Assembly (NCBI GenBank): GCA_035942915.1
Contig: DASZCR010000154.1
Coordinates: forward strand, 1 to 15,775
Reading direction: 5' to 3'
DNA from: DASZCR01 sp035942915
GTDB lineage: Bacteria > Acidobacteriota > Blastocatellia > Pyrinomonadales > Pyrinomonadaceae
Length of the DNA: 15,775 bases
Shown: positions 6,577-13,296 of the stretch, in pieces
How positions within the stretch are numbered: position 1 is the stretch's first letter
How the letters are laid out: each line of letters starts with the position of its first letter
Position numbers and translations under genes: made by a program
The notes under the pieces: model-generated
What the model saw: the letters and a program-made list of their open reading frames with translations, nothing else
Databases searched by the model: none
Told to the model about the DNA's origin: nothing

Positions 6577-8649
6577 TTATTGAATAAGGATGGTGACATC
6601 CGTGCGGCTCGTTGAGCCGTCGGCGCAGGTGACGACGACGGCGGCTGTGCCGGGCGGCGTTCCTTCGGGGAGTAAGACGTTGAGTTGGTCGAGGCCGGGG
6701 AAGGTGCCGGACGCGCCCGCGTATTGAACGGTTGCCGCGCGTCCGCCGACCGTCGCGGAGACGGGCAGTGAGTTGCGCCAGCCCGTGCCGAAGAGGGCGA
6801 TGGTTGAAGGCGCTCCGTTAGTCTTCGACGGAAACGGCGCTTGTGTGTAGCGCAGCCCCGAAGCAAGTAGCGCAATCGCTTGGCCCGCGCCCGTCTGTGA
6901 AGTCGTAAAGAGGCCGGGATTGGCGCGCACGATGCGCGCATCATCGGCCGCGATGACGCTGCCGTTGACCGTCACCACCACAGAGCCGACGCCCGCACCC
7001 ACCTCCTTCGGCAGAAAGATATGTATCTGCGAGTCTGCGAAAGAGAGCACAGGCACGCTGCGTCCCTCGACCGTCACGCGCAGGCCATGTGCTGCCGCCT
7101 CGCCCTCCGTTAAGCCGCGCAGTCCGCGCGTCAATCCAGTCCCTTGAATCGTCGCCAGACCGTCGAAGGTCGCCGCCCCGCGCAGGCTCGCGCTGTTCGT
7201 CAACGTCAGACGAGCGACGGGCGCAAGCTGTGTCTCGACGCCGAAGGAGAGACCGCTGAGCGCCTGTGTGAATTCATCATCAGCTTCGGCGAAGACCTCG
7301 CCGTCGCGCAGGATGCCGTTTAAGGCCGGGTCAGGGAAGGCGTCGATGCGCGGGATGCCGCCGTTGCCGCCGTCAGCCGGACGGTCGTGCTCGCCCGATG
7401 CGTCTTCGATGAGATAGACCGTCCCGTCGCGTCCGACCGTGAGGCCGTGAAGGACGAGATTGTTATCAATCGAAAGCCCTTCGACGGCCGTCTCGTCCGT
7501 GTCGGCGTAACCGTCGCCGTCCGTGTCGTAGAGCGCGAGGAGGAAGGTGTCTGCTCCGACCGAATGAGAGAAGACGACGCCGCGCGAGTTGGCGGCGATG
7601 TCGAGCGGCGCATCGTCGGAGAAGCGGAAACTGTAGAAGGGTTTCGCGTCGAGCGTATCGGGCACGCGGTCGCCGTCGCGGTCGCGGATGATGCGAATCT
7701 CGTTCGACTGGAAGTCTGCGACGAGAAGGTCGCCGGTCGGAAGCAGGGCGAGCGCGTTGGCGTTGAAGAGTTGGTCGTCGCCGACGCGGACGAGCGCACG
7801 CGAGCGCGCAGGGTCGAAGCCGACGCCCGTAGCGTTGCGCACGAGGAGGATGACGCCGGGCGAAGGCTCGTTGTCAGGATTGTTCGGGTCTGTCGAGTCG
7901 TAGAAGCCGCTCGAAGAGACGACGACGAACTCGCGTCCCGTGCTGGAAGTGCCGGAGACGACGGAGACGGCCGAAGGCAGTTGGAAGTCTCGATGGAGGT
8001 CGAAGGTCGGAGGCGTGCCGGGGTCGCGCATGTAGTCGCCGTTCGAGTCCTGACCGATGACGAGAACACCGATGGCAACGTCGTCCGAAAGGGTCGTCGT
8101 GCCTTTCGTGTCGATGGAAGAGAAGACTTCGTAACGCGCGCCGGAGCGCCCGACGGCGATGTCGTAGGAGCCGCCTTGCGCGTCGAACGTCGTGCGCTCG
8201 TCGGCAACAAGGTCTGCCGTCTGGTCTGCGAACTGCTCGTTCGTGCCGCTGGCATTGACGAGACTCAGTTGCGAGGTATGAAGGACGCGGCTGAGGGGCG
8301 TGCCTGCACGAAGGCGCGCGAGAGGGGCGGCGGGAGTCTGCGTGTCGGCCTCCGAGAGGGAGCGGAGTGAGCGCGTCGGGCGGATGGGCGCACGACGCGC
8401 AGGGGTGAGGCGGGACTTCGTCTGCGTCTGCGCGCGCAGCGCATTCATGCGTTCGCCGCGCGGCGGCCGATACGCGCCCGCGCGTGCGGGCACGTCGGTC
8501 AAAGGCTGACGGCTCGCCAGCGCGCGTCGCGTGTCGGCGCGTAAGGCTTGCGCGCCGCCGGTCTGCGCCGTCGCGGCGAAGGGAAGCGCGGCGCAGGCCA
8601 GTGCGCAGACGAGTAGAAGTGCGGGGGCGTGGCGTGTGCGGGCTGGCAT
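6577..8649 (-). CDS. Secreted propeller-like protein with TIGR03437 C-terminal domain
   Basis: This is a 690-residue exported protein. Start ATG 8649 is chosen because AAGGA lies six bases upstream and a signal peptide follows at once (residues 1-26, core LLLVCALACAALPFA, cleavage near ATAQ). The frame runs open to 8787, but that part has no support. The middle (about 110-480) has repeated beta-strand units like NHL/beta-propeller blades (NALALLPTGDLLVADF, LHGLTVGRDGTVYLIED). It also has Asp-rich loops like calcium sites: DSNGDYMRD near 200, DRDGDRVPD near 320, DTDGDGYAD near 375. The last 210 or so residues match the Solibacter-type TIGR03437 domain: GLFTT, IALFGTGW, VGGRAATVQYAG, FPGLDQLNVLLP and a final beta strand. 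Such domains end many large acidobacterial surface proteins. Adhesion or glycan binding is inference; no catalytic residues are recognised. Confidence 0.85.
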   Translation of the reverse strand: MPARTRHAPALLLVCALACAALPFAATAQTGGAQALRADTRRALASRQPLTDVPARAGAYRPPRGERMNALRAQTQTKSRLTPARRAPIRPTRSLRSLSEADTQTPAAPLARLRAGTPLSRVLHTSQLSLVNASGTNEQFADQTADLVADERTTFDAQGGSYDIAVGRSGARYEVFSSIDTKGTTTLSDDVAIGVLVIGQDSNGDYMRDPGTPPTFDLHRDFQLPSAVSVVSGTSSTGREFVVVSSSGFYDSTDPNNPDNEPSPGVILLVRNATGVGFDPARSRALVRVGDDQLFNANALALLPTGDLLVADFQSNEIRIIRDRDGDRVPDTLDAKPFYSFRFSDDAPLDIAANSRGVVFSHSVGADTFLLALYDTDGDGYADTDETAVEGLSIDNNLVLHGLTVGRDGTVYLIEDASGEHDRPADGGNGGIPRIDAFPDPALNGILRDGEVFAEADDEFTQALSGLSFGVETQLAPVARLTLTNSASLRGAATFDGLATIQGTGLTRGLRGLTEGEAAAHGLRVTVEGRSVPVLSFADSQIHIFLPKEVGAGVGSVVVTVNGSVIAADDARIVRANPGLFTTSQTGAGQAIALLASGLRYTQAPFPSKTNGAPSTIALFGTGWRNSLPVSATVGGRAATVQYAGASGTFPGLDQLNVLLPEGTPPGTAAVVVTCADGSTSRTDVTILIQ

Positions 8650-8693
8650 CGGGAATCCTTTCGACGGCCTGTTATGGGTTCGTTGAGACAGGG

Positions 8694-8746
8694 GCGAGAG
8701 GGCGTGCGACATTTGCAGTTGGTCGGTCAAACGCACGCCTTCTCGC
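8694..8746 (-). repeat. 15-bp inverted repeat upstream of the TIGR03437 gene
   Basis: Bases 8694-8708 pair with 8732-8746 over 15 positions with one G-U (GGCGTGCG with CGCACGCC at the inner end). Inside the 23-base loop TTTG (8712-8715) and CAAA (8728-8731) can extend the stem past a three-base bulge. It starts 45 bases before the gene start, so in the minus-strand transcript it would be either a leader structure or the second half of the terminator region of the FecR gene. Confidence 0.6.
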
Positions 8747-8754
8747 GCCGTCTC

Positions 8755-8787
8755 TTGAGAGCGCCTGAGCCCTACCGGCGCTCTCAA
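8755..8787 (-). terminator. 11-bp hairpin after the FecR/DUF6600 gene
   Basis: TTGAGAGCGCC (8755-8765) pairs perfectly with GGCGCTCTCAA (8777-8787) around an 11-base loop, starting 12 bases after the FecR/DUF6600 stop codon. It is well placed as a terminator for that gene, although no T-run follows on the minus strand. The larger inverted repeat at 8694-8746 follows directly. Confidence 0.6.
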
Positions 8788-8799
8788 TCTCGTGTGCTG

Positions 8800-10980
8800 T
8801 TAGCGCGGCTGGTCGTCGCGCTTGGGTCGTGCGGGACGTTCGCGCGGCTCGCTGCGTGGGGGAGCCGCGCGCTCCTCGCGCTGTCTCGGAGCTGACTCCT
8901 CGCGGCGCGGCGACTGTTCCTGTCTCGGCTGCTCCTGTCGTCGCGGCTCTTCGCGTTGCGGAGGCGGCTCTTCACGTCGCGCCGGTGGCTCGACGCGCGC
9001 GGGCTGTTCCTTGCGCGGCGCTTCACGCTCATGACGCTCAGGCGACGGTATCTCGCGGCGCGGCGAAGGCTGCCGACGATATTCCGGTTCGCGTGGCGCA
9101 GGCCGTTCTTCGACGCGCGGCGCGGCGGGCTGTTGCTGCTCCTCACGCGGACGCGCGCTGCGCGTGCGTTGACCCGGAGTGTTGTCGTCCATATCCGCGT
9201 CGCCTCGCGTCGTCGGTCTGACGCGCTCGAACGTTGGACGCTCGCGCGGCGACGGCTGTGCTCCGCCGTCGCTGCCATCACGTCTGTCGCGGCGCGAGGG
9301 CGGTCGCATCTCGACGGGCGAGGGACGCGAGACGACGCCTGTGTTGCTCTCGACTGCGGGAGCGTCGCCGCCGCGCTGGCGGTCGTTGACGGTGGATGAG
9401 GGAAGGCGTCGGTCGCGGTTATTGAAGATGCGTGCGCGGCGCAACTCGCCGTCGAGCGCGACGCCGGGTGTACGCACGGCCGCGCCGGTCGCGCGCTCAG
9501 GCACGGAGCGGGGCGGTCTCACGCTGGCCGGACGCGCCGCGCGCAGACTGCCGCGTCCTTCATTACCCGCGTCGCTTCGCGGCGTGCCGTTGACGCGGCC
9601 TTCAAACTCGGCCGTGCGCCCGTTCGTCACAGCAGGCGACACGCGCCGCGTCTCGGCAGGGACTATCGGCAGACGCCCGCGCAGAGGCTCTGTCGTCACC
9701 GTCCGCCGCGCCAACTCGACCGACGCCGGACGAGCACGAATCGCATCGGTGCCGAACTCGCGCGCAGGCACGCTTGTCACCGCGCGGAGCAGCGCCGGGT
9801 GCGTGCGTTCGAGGTCTGCGATGCGGTCTGCGCGCAGGGGCGAGAGCCGTCTGTTGTAGCGTGCGTGATGTCGCCCGCGCGGGTCGCGCTGGCCGTGTTG
9901 GAGCGGATACCAGCAGACCTGTTCGCCGAAGGAGGTCGAGATGGAGACGAAGGCGACGAGCGCGGGACGCCAGTATGCGCGGCGGTAGTTGTAACCGTAG
10001 CCACGCGGTGCCCAGCACCAATTGTTGTTGTAGTAGACCCAACGCCCGTAATGATACGGAGCCCATCCCCAATCCTCGTCTGCCACCCAAGTCCAACCGT
10101 AAGGCGGACACCAACGCCAGTGGCCGTAACGATAGGGTGCCCAGTTGTGATACTGATTGATGACGGTGATGTGCGGACGCCAGACGTAGCCGTACTCCTT
10201 CGTGTAGCTCCAATCGCCGTAAGCGTCCAACTCCTCAGCGCCCCACACGTCTCGGTCGTAGTAGCGTTCGCGGTCTTCGTAGCGCAGACGCACGGCGAGG
10301 TATCGCTCGCGCTCGTCGTTCCACGTGTCCCACAGGTCAAACGACGGAGCGGAACTCAACTCCCAATCACCGTCAGCGTAGTTGTCATAGACGAGGCGCG
10401 CCGTTCTGCCGTCGCGCAGAGTGAAGCCGGAAGTCTCTGAGTAGATGCGTGCGCGGCCGTCGTCGCGGACGGTGACGCGCACGGAGCCGTCTGCGCGCAC
10501 GTCGAGCCTGTAGAGTCCACCCTTCTCGGCGGCGATGGTCGTCTTCGGCGCGTCAATCTCGAAGTACTCGCGCGCGGCGTCGAAGCTTGCGAGGCGGAGC
10601 GTCGCCGTCCCTTCGGAGAGACTGAGCGCGATGCCTTCGTCGCGGAGGGTGACGACGCGCAAGACCGAGTCCGCGCCGAGACGCACGAAGTTGCGCGCGT
10701 CGATTTGAATCTCAAGGCGCGACTCACGGCCGGTCGCCAGCGTGTCGCCCTCGACGAGCGGAAGGTTCAGCCGCGCCGCCTCCCATTCGAGATTGTCCGC
10801 GCGCTTGAGACTGACCTCGCCGCGCATCAGGCTGACGCGCACGACGCGCGCCTGTTCATCATATTCATCGGGATAGTCGTCCTCCGCTTCGACGGCCGAC
10901 GCCGGAGGAGCGGCGAGGAGCAAGACGGTCAACAGCAGCAGCAGGAGAGACACGAGCGGCGTGGTGTGGCGAGAACGCAT
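8800..10980 (-). CDS. FecR/DUF6600 exported protein with long Arg/Pro-rich tail
   Basis: This is a 726-residue exported protein of three parts. Residues 1-29 are a signal peptide with a Leu-only core (LLLLLLTVLLLAA) cut near ASA. Residues 43-200 form a FecR-like beta domain (VSLMRGEVSLKR, LVEGDTLATG, RLEIQI, VRLGADSVLRV). Residues 258-340 are aromatic repeats matching DUF6600 (YVWRP, WAPYRYGHWRW, GWTWVADEDWGWAPYHYGRW, NNWCWAPRG). From about 380 to the end it is low-complexity, rich in Arg, Pro, Glu and Gln, probably disordered and strongly charged. ATG 10980 is chosen over TTG 10986 because AGGAG (10991-10995 on plus) is 10 bases from the ATG but only four from the TTG. Unlike true FecR regulators it lacks a membrane-spanning anti-sigma part, and no sigma factor lies nearby. 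A cell-wall or surface-binding role is inferred. Confidence 0.82.
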   Translation of the reverse strand: MRSRHTTPLVSLLLLLLTVLLLAAPPASAVEAEDDYPDEYDEQARVVRVSLMRGEVSLKRADNLEWEAARLNLPLVEGDTLATGRESRLEIQIDARNFVRLGADSVLRVVTLRDEGIALSLSEGTATLRLASFDAAREYFEIDAPKTTIAAEKGGLYRLDVRADGSVRVTVRDDGRARIYSETSGFTLRDGRTARLVYDNYADGDWELSSAPSFDLWDTWNDERERYLAVRLRYEDRERYYDRDVWGAEELDAYGDWSYTKEYGYVWRPHITVINQYHNWAPYRYGHWRWCPPYGWTWVADEDWGWAPYHYGRWVYYNNNWCWAPRGYGYNYRRAYWRPALVAFVSISTSFGEQVCWYPLQHGQRDPRGRHHARYNRRLSPLRADRIADLERTHPALLRAVTSVPAREFGTDAIRARPASVELARRTVTTEPLRGRLPIVPAETRRVSPAVTNGRTAEFEGRVNGTPRSDAGNEGRGSLRAARPASVRPPRSVPERATGAAVRTPGVALDGELRRARIFNNRDRRLPSSTVNDRQRGGDAPAVESNTGVVSRPSPVEMRPPSRRDRRDGSDGGAQPSPRERPTFERVRPTTRGDADMDDNTPGQRTRSARPREEQQQPAAPRVEERPAPREPEYRRQPSPRREIPSPERHEREAPRKEQPARVEPPARREEPPPQREEPRRQEQPRQEQSPRREESAPRQREERAAPPRSEPRERPARPKRDDQPR

Positions 10981-11237
10981 GGGCAAGACGCTCCTTCGAG
11001 TTGTGAAACTTGAGGCGAACGCGGAGCGAAAGAAGCGTTGCTGAAGAGGAGAGAAAAGCGCTTGCGAGGGCTTTTGATTCCGCTGCCGAGCGCATGTGCA
11101 AAGCGTGTGCCCGTGCGTCTGCGCGTGAGGCGCGGAGAAAGAGGTGTGGGCTTTTAAACGGAAAGTCGGAAGAGCGCGAGCCTTCGTTTATGCCAGATGG
11201 TGCACGACCGGCACTATTTGGGATAAAGGCTCAGCCT
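10981..11237 (-). other. 257-base gap between the VanX-like and FecR/DUF6600 genes
   Basis: On the minus strand this is the leader side of the FecR/DUF6600 gene. AAGGC/GCCTT with a TGA loop overlaps the end of the VanX-like gene (about 11226-11239) and is followed by TTATCCC, a weak terminator candidate. CTTTTAAACGG (around 11150) and GGCATAAACG (around 11190) are A/T-richer spots that could hold a -10 box, but no matching -35 is visible. No gene is seen. Confidence 0.4.
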
Positions 11238-11960
11238 TCATCGCTTACGCGTGCGGCGTAGTTCGGCGAAGGTGAGGTCGAGGATGGGATAGCGCCTCCA
11301 ATCCTTGTAGTCGTAATGCCACCACTCCGGCTCGTAAACCTGAAAGCCTTCGGCCTCCATCGCCGCGCGCAGCAGGTCGCGCAGACGCCTCTGCTCCGGC
11401 GTGCCGCCCGCATAAGTGATGTGCGAGCGTTCGGACATCTCGTCGTACTCGCCGGGCATGGCGACCTGCTGGCGCGTCCGCAGGTCGAAGAGCGTGAGGT
11501 CGACGGCGCAGCCGCGATTGTGACGCGAGCCGCGCGCGGGGTCTGCGACGAACTGCTTCTTGTCGGCGGGCGTCAACTCCCAGAACAACTTCGTCACGCG
11601 CCATGGGCGGTAGCCGTCGAAGACGACGAGACCATAGCCCTGTTTCTTCAAAGCACGATGGACGCGCACGAGCGCCTCTGCGGCCGGGCGTTGCAGGAAG
11701 GCGCGCGCCTCCGTATAGACCGGGCGGCCGACGAAGTTGTTCGCCGTCGCATAACGCACGTCGAGCAGGATGGACGCGTCAAGCGTTTGCAACTCGACCA
11801 ACTCCGGCTGGCGGAAAGTCCCCGTCTCTTTTGGCGGCGTGTTCGGAGTTTGAGCCGCGCCGGGTAGCGGTTGCTGCGCGCGCACCGGATGGGCGGGCGC
11901 GAGGGCGGCCGACGACACCAGAGCGATGATGAGCGTGCTCGTCAACAGAGCATGTTTCAA
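11238..11960 (-). CDS. Exported VanX/DdpX-like D-Ala-D-Ala dipeptidase (TTG start)
   Basis: This is a zinc D-alanyl-D-alanine dipeptidase of peptidase family M15D, which splits D-Ala-D-Ala. The 240 residues contain SRHNRGCAVD with His147 and Asp154, and EPEWWHYD with Glu212 and His215. The spacing of these four residues (7, 58 and 3) is the same as in VanX (His116, Asp123, Glu181, His184), so both zinc ligands and the catalytic base are present. Arg118 in GYRPW is the family's conserved Arg. Residues 1-28 are a signal peptide (TLIIALVSSAALA), so the enzyme acts outside the cytoplasm, like Salmonella PcgL and unlike plasmid VanX. The start is TTG 11960, with AGGAGG nine bases upstream; no ATG fits. 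No vanH/vanA ligase genes are near, so turnover of peptidoglycan fragments is more likely than glycopeptide resistance. Confidence 0.92.
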   Translation of the reverse strand: MKHALLTSTLIIALVSSAALAPAHPVRAQQPLPGAAQTPNTPPKETGTFRQPELVELQTLDASILLDVRYATANNFVGRPVYTEARAFLQRPAAEALVRVHRALKKQGYGLVVFDGYRPWRVTKLFWELTPADKKQFVADPARGSRHNRGCAVDLTLFDLRTRQQVAMPGEYDEMSERSHITYAGGTPEQRRLRDLLRAAMEAEGFQVYEPEWWHYDYKDWRRYPILDLTFAELRRTRKR

Positions 11961-11969
11961 GTTCGTAAA

Positions 11970-11975
11970 CCTCCT
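11970..11975 (-). promoter_or_regulatory. Ribosome binding site that fixes the VanX-like TTG start
   Basis: A perfect AGGAGG on the minus strand ends nine bases before TTG 11960, and the signal peptide begins at that TTG. This supports the unusual start codon. Confidence 0.75.
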
Positions 11976-12004
11976 CGAAAGCGGCGCGCCGTGCGCTCGG
12001 CGCG

Positions 12005-12020
12005 ATACGAAAATTCGTAT
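12005..12020. repeat. Palindrome ATACGAA-AA-TTCGTAT, operator candidate
   Basis: A perfect 7-2-7 inverted repeat lies 45 bases upstream of the VanX-like start and 40 bases from the A/T-rich tract. Its size and symmetry suit a dimeric repressor. I do not recognise the regulator family. Confidence 0.5.
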
Positions 12021-12021
12021 T

Positions 12022-12033
12022 CGCGAAATCGCG
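12022..12033. repeat. Inverted repeat CGCGA-AA-TCGCG
   Basis: A perfect 5-2-5 palindrome with the same AA centre as its neighbour, starting two bases after it. The centres are 15 bases apart, between one and one and a half helical turns. Confidence 0.4.
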
Positions 12034-12074
12034 GGAACTTTTCAGGCGGCGTGGCGAAATATATTAACTAATAA

Positions 12075-12096
12075 GGTGAGTTGCGCGACACTCACC
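12075..12096. repeat. Inverted repeat GGTGAGT-N8-ACTCACC
   Basis: A perfect 7-bp stem with an eight-base loop, directly next to the A/T-rich tract. It could be an operator or a hairpin near a transcription start. Confidence 0.5.
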
Positions 12097-12148
12097 GCGC
12101 GAAAATTTCAAAACCCTAGCGCCCCCACGTGCGTTAAAGAGGCCAAGG

Positions 12149-12178
12149 GCTGAGAAAAAAAGTTGCCACGTTCTCAGC
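12149..12178. repeat. Inverted repeat GCTGAGAA-N14-TTCTCAGC
   Basis: A perfect 8-bp stem around a 14-base loop that begins with a run of A. It lies 100 bases upstream of the unknown gene at 12278. Confidence 0.45.
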
Positions 12179-12237
12179 GGACGCGGTGTTTTGAAGGTAG
12201 TACGCGCCAGAAGTTCTGTGTACGAATCTTGAGGGAA

Positions 12238-12255
12238 AGCGCCGACAGAGGCGCT
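12238..12255 (+). repeat. Leader hairpin AGCGCC-N6-GGCGCT
   Basis: A perfect 6-bp stem with a GACAGA loop, 22 bases before the ATG at 12278. In the plus-strand transcript it would lie close to the ribosome binding site. Confidence 0.4.
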
Positions 12256-12277
12256 CGGCAGAGTCCGGGTGAGAGAG

Positions 12278-13075
12278 ATGAAACATCGTTCAGTCGTCAT
12301 TTCCGCCGTGTTCGTCATGCTGATGGTCGTCGGGCCGCAGGCCGCGCAGCAGTTCAGCGCGCTCAAAGAGGCCGCCGGCAACCGACTGCAAGCAGGCATC
12401 TGGAACGTCTTCCTCAGTTATCACGCGCAGAGGATAGAAAGCCCGGAGCAGGGGCAGCGCACACCGGAAGCCGCCGCCTGCGACCTACAGATGGCCGATG
12501 CCTCGACGCGCCCGGCACGCCAGACGAAGAAGAACGCGGCCGTCGTCGAGGCGAAGAACGAAGCTGAGCCGGCGCGCCGTGAAAGCAAGAGCACGGAAGA
12601 GTTCGACACGGCGTTTGATTTCGCCGTCGCCGCCAACGTGAAAGAGATTGAAGGGCTTGACCGGGTCGGCGAAAAGGTCTTGAAGGAAATCGCCCTGCCC
12701 GTCACGACGCACGATATGACGGCCGCGCCCGTCGCATGGAGCAAGGCGCGCGTCGAGGCGGCGTGGAGTTTCGCTGACGAAGCAGAGAGCGTCCGGCGCG
12801 AGTTGAAGAAGGCCGAACAGGACAAGGATGCGGCGCGTCGTCTCGTCAAGGCGACGGAACGCGCCCTGCGCGCGAAGACGGCGGCAGGCGAGATGAAAGT
12901 ACATCAACTCGACGTGCTCAAGGTCATCAACTTCGACGCTCTCAGGGAGCACGACTCTCATCTGAAAGCGCGCGGCAACAAAGTTCGACCGCGCGTCGTG
13001 CTGCGCGCCTCGAAGCCCATCGCGCCGGGCACGAGGCTTGCACCTACACCTCCGGCGTCGGTTATCGCCTGTTAA
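12278..13075 (+). CDS. Exported protein of unknown function with coiled-coil segment
   Basis: I do not recognise this 265-residue protein. Residues 5-23 are a signal peptide or anchor (SVVISAVFVMLMVVG, then QAAQQ). The next 60 residues contain a helix with NVFLSYHAQ. Residues 85-110 are Lys/Glu-rich. Residues 154-208 form a charged, Ala-rich probable coiled coil (VRRELKKAEQDKDAARR, KATERALRAK). It ends SVIAC, with only two cysteines (68 and 265). ATG 12278 is preferred to GTG 12269 because the signal-like sequence begins MKHRS; GGTGAGAG just upstream is a poor, very close ribosome binding site. Codon use fits the neighbours, and the frame is uninterrupted. The DUF5916 gene follows after 221 bases with hairpins between, so separate transcripts are likely. 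Confidence 0.65.
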   Translation: MKHRSVVISAVFVMLMVVGPQAAQQFSALKEAAGNRLQAGIWNVFLSYHAQRIESPEQGQRTPEAAACDLQMADASTRPARQTKKNAAVVEAKNEAEPARRESKSTEEFDTAFDFAVAANVKEIEGLDRVGEKVLKEIALPVTTHDMTAAPVAWSKARVEAAWSFADEAESVRRELKKAEQDKDAARRLVKATERALRAKTAAGEMKVHQLDVLKVINFDALREHDSHLKARGNKVRPRVVLRASKPIAPGTRLAPTPPASVIAC

Positions 13076-13104
13076 GGGCGAAGGCAAATTTCAGTGATTT
13101 TTCC

Positions 13105-13129
13105 GGGGTTTTAGGCCCTCTAAAGCCCC
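13105..13129 (+). terminator. Hairpin after the unknown exported-protein gene
   Basis: GGGGTTTTAGG (13105-13115) pairs with TCTAAAGCCCC (13119-13129) over 11 positions, two of them G-U, starting 30 bases after the stop codon. It is a reasonable terminator for the upstream gene, though no T-run follows. Confidence 0.5.
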
Positions 13130-13154
13130 TCAGATAAGCCCTCCGACGCCACCT

Positions 13155-13181
13155 GTTTTTCGCATTTTCGGAAAAACAGAA
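13155..13181. repeat. Inverted repeat CTGTTTTTC-N9-GAAAAACAG
   Basis: A perfect 9-bp stem with a nine-base loop, 115 bases before the DUF5916 start. It is A/T-rich in a G/C-rich setting and could be a second terminator or an operator. TCCC/GGGA (13193-13206) and CATCTC/GAGATG (13239-13256) follow. No clear promoter is seen in 13182-13296. Confidence 0.5.
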
Positions 13182-13296
13182 CTCTTAACATCCCATTTTC
13201 GGGACTGAGCACGTCAGCCACACAGACGCTTCTGAGCATCTCGCGTGTGAGATGAGATGTCTGCGCGCGAGACGTTCAGAGAAATCCGCCAAAGCG

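Larger units (their letters stand above)
11961..12277. promoter_or_regulatory. 317-base divergent intergenic region rich in inverted repeats
   Basis: This region lies between the divergently read VanX-like gene and the unknown exported protein. It holds no gene. An A/T-rich tract at 12057-12074 includes TATATT (12060-12065), a likely -10 zone for one or both directions, but I cannot find a good -35. Five inverted repeats are seen at 12005-12020, 12022-12033, 12075-12096, 12149-12178 and 12238-12255, and each is listed separately. It probably contains both promoters and one or more operators. Confidence 0.5.

Noticed and set aside
7387..8370. Long open frame (327 codons) opposite the TIGR03437 gene
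   Set aside because: Composition is Arg/Val/Asp-biased as expected for the antisense of a G+C-rich gene; no domain, while the opposite strand carries clear domains and a signal peptide.
8829..9859. Several plus-strand frames opposite the Arg/Pro-rich tail of the FecR/DUF6600 protein
   Set aside because: Low-complexity G+C-rich DNA opens all frames; their Arg/Ala-rich products show no domain.
11238..11960. Vancomycin resistance cluster
   Set aside because: Only the dipeptidase is present, with a signal peptide; no vanH, vanA, vanS or vanR genes are in the window.
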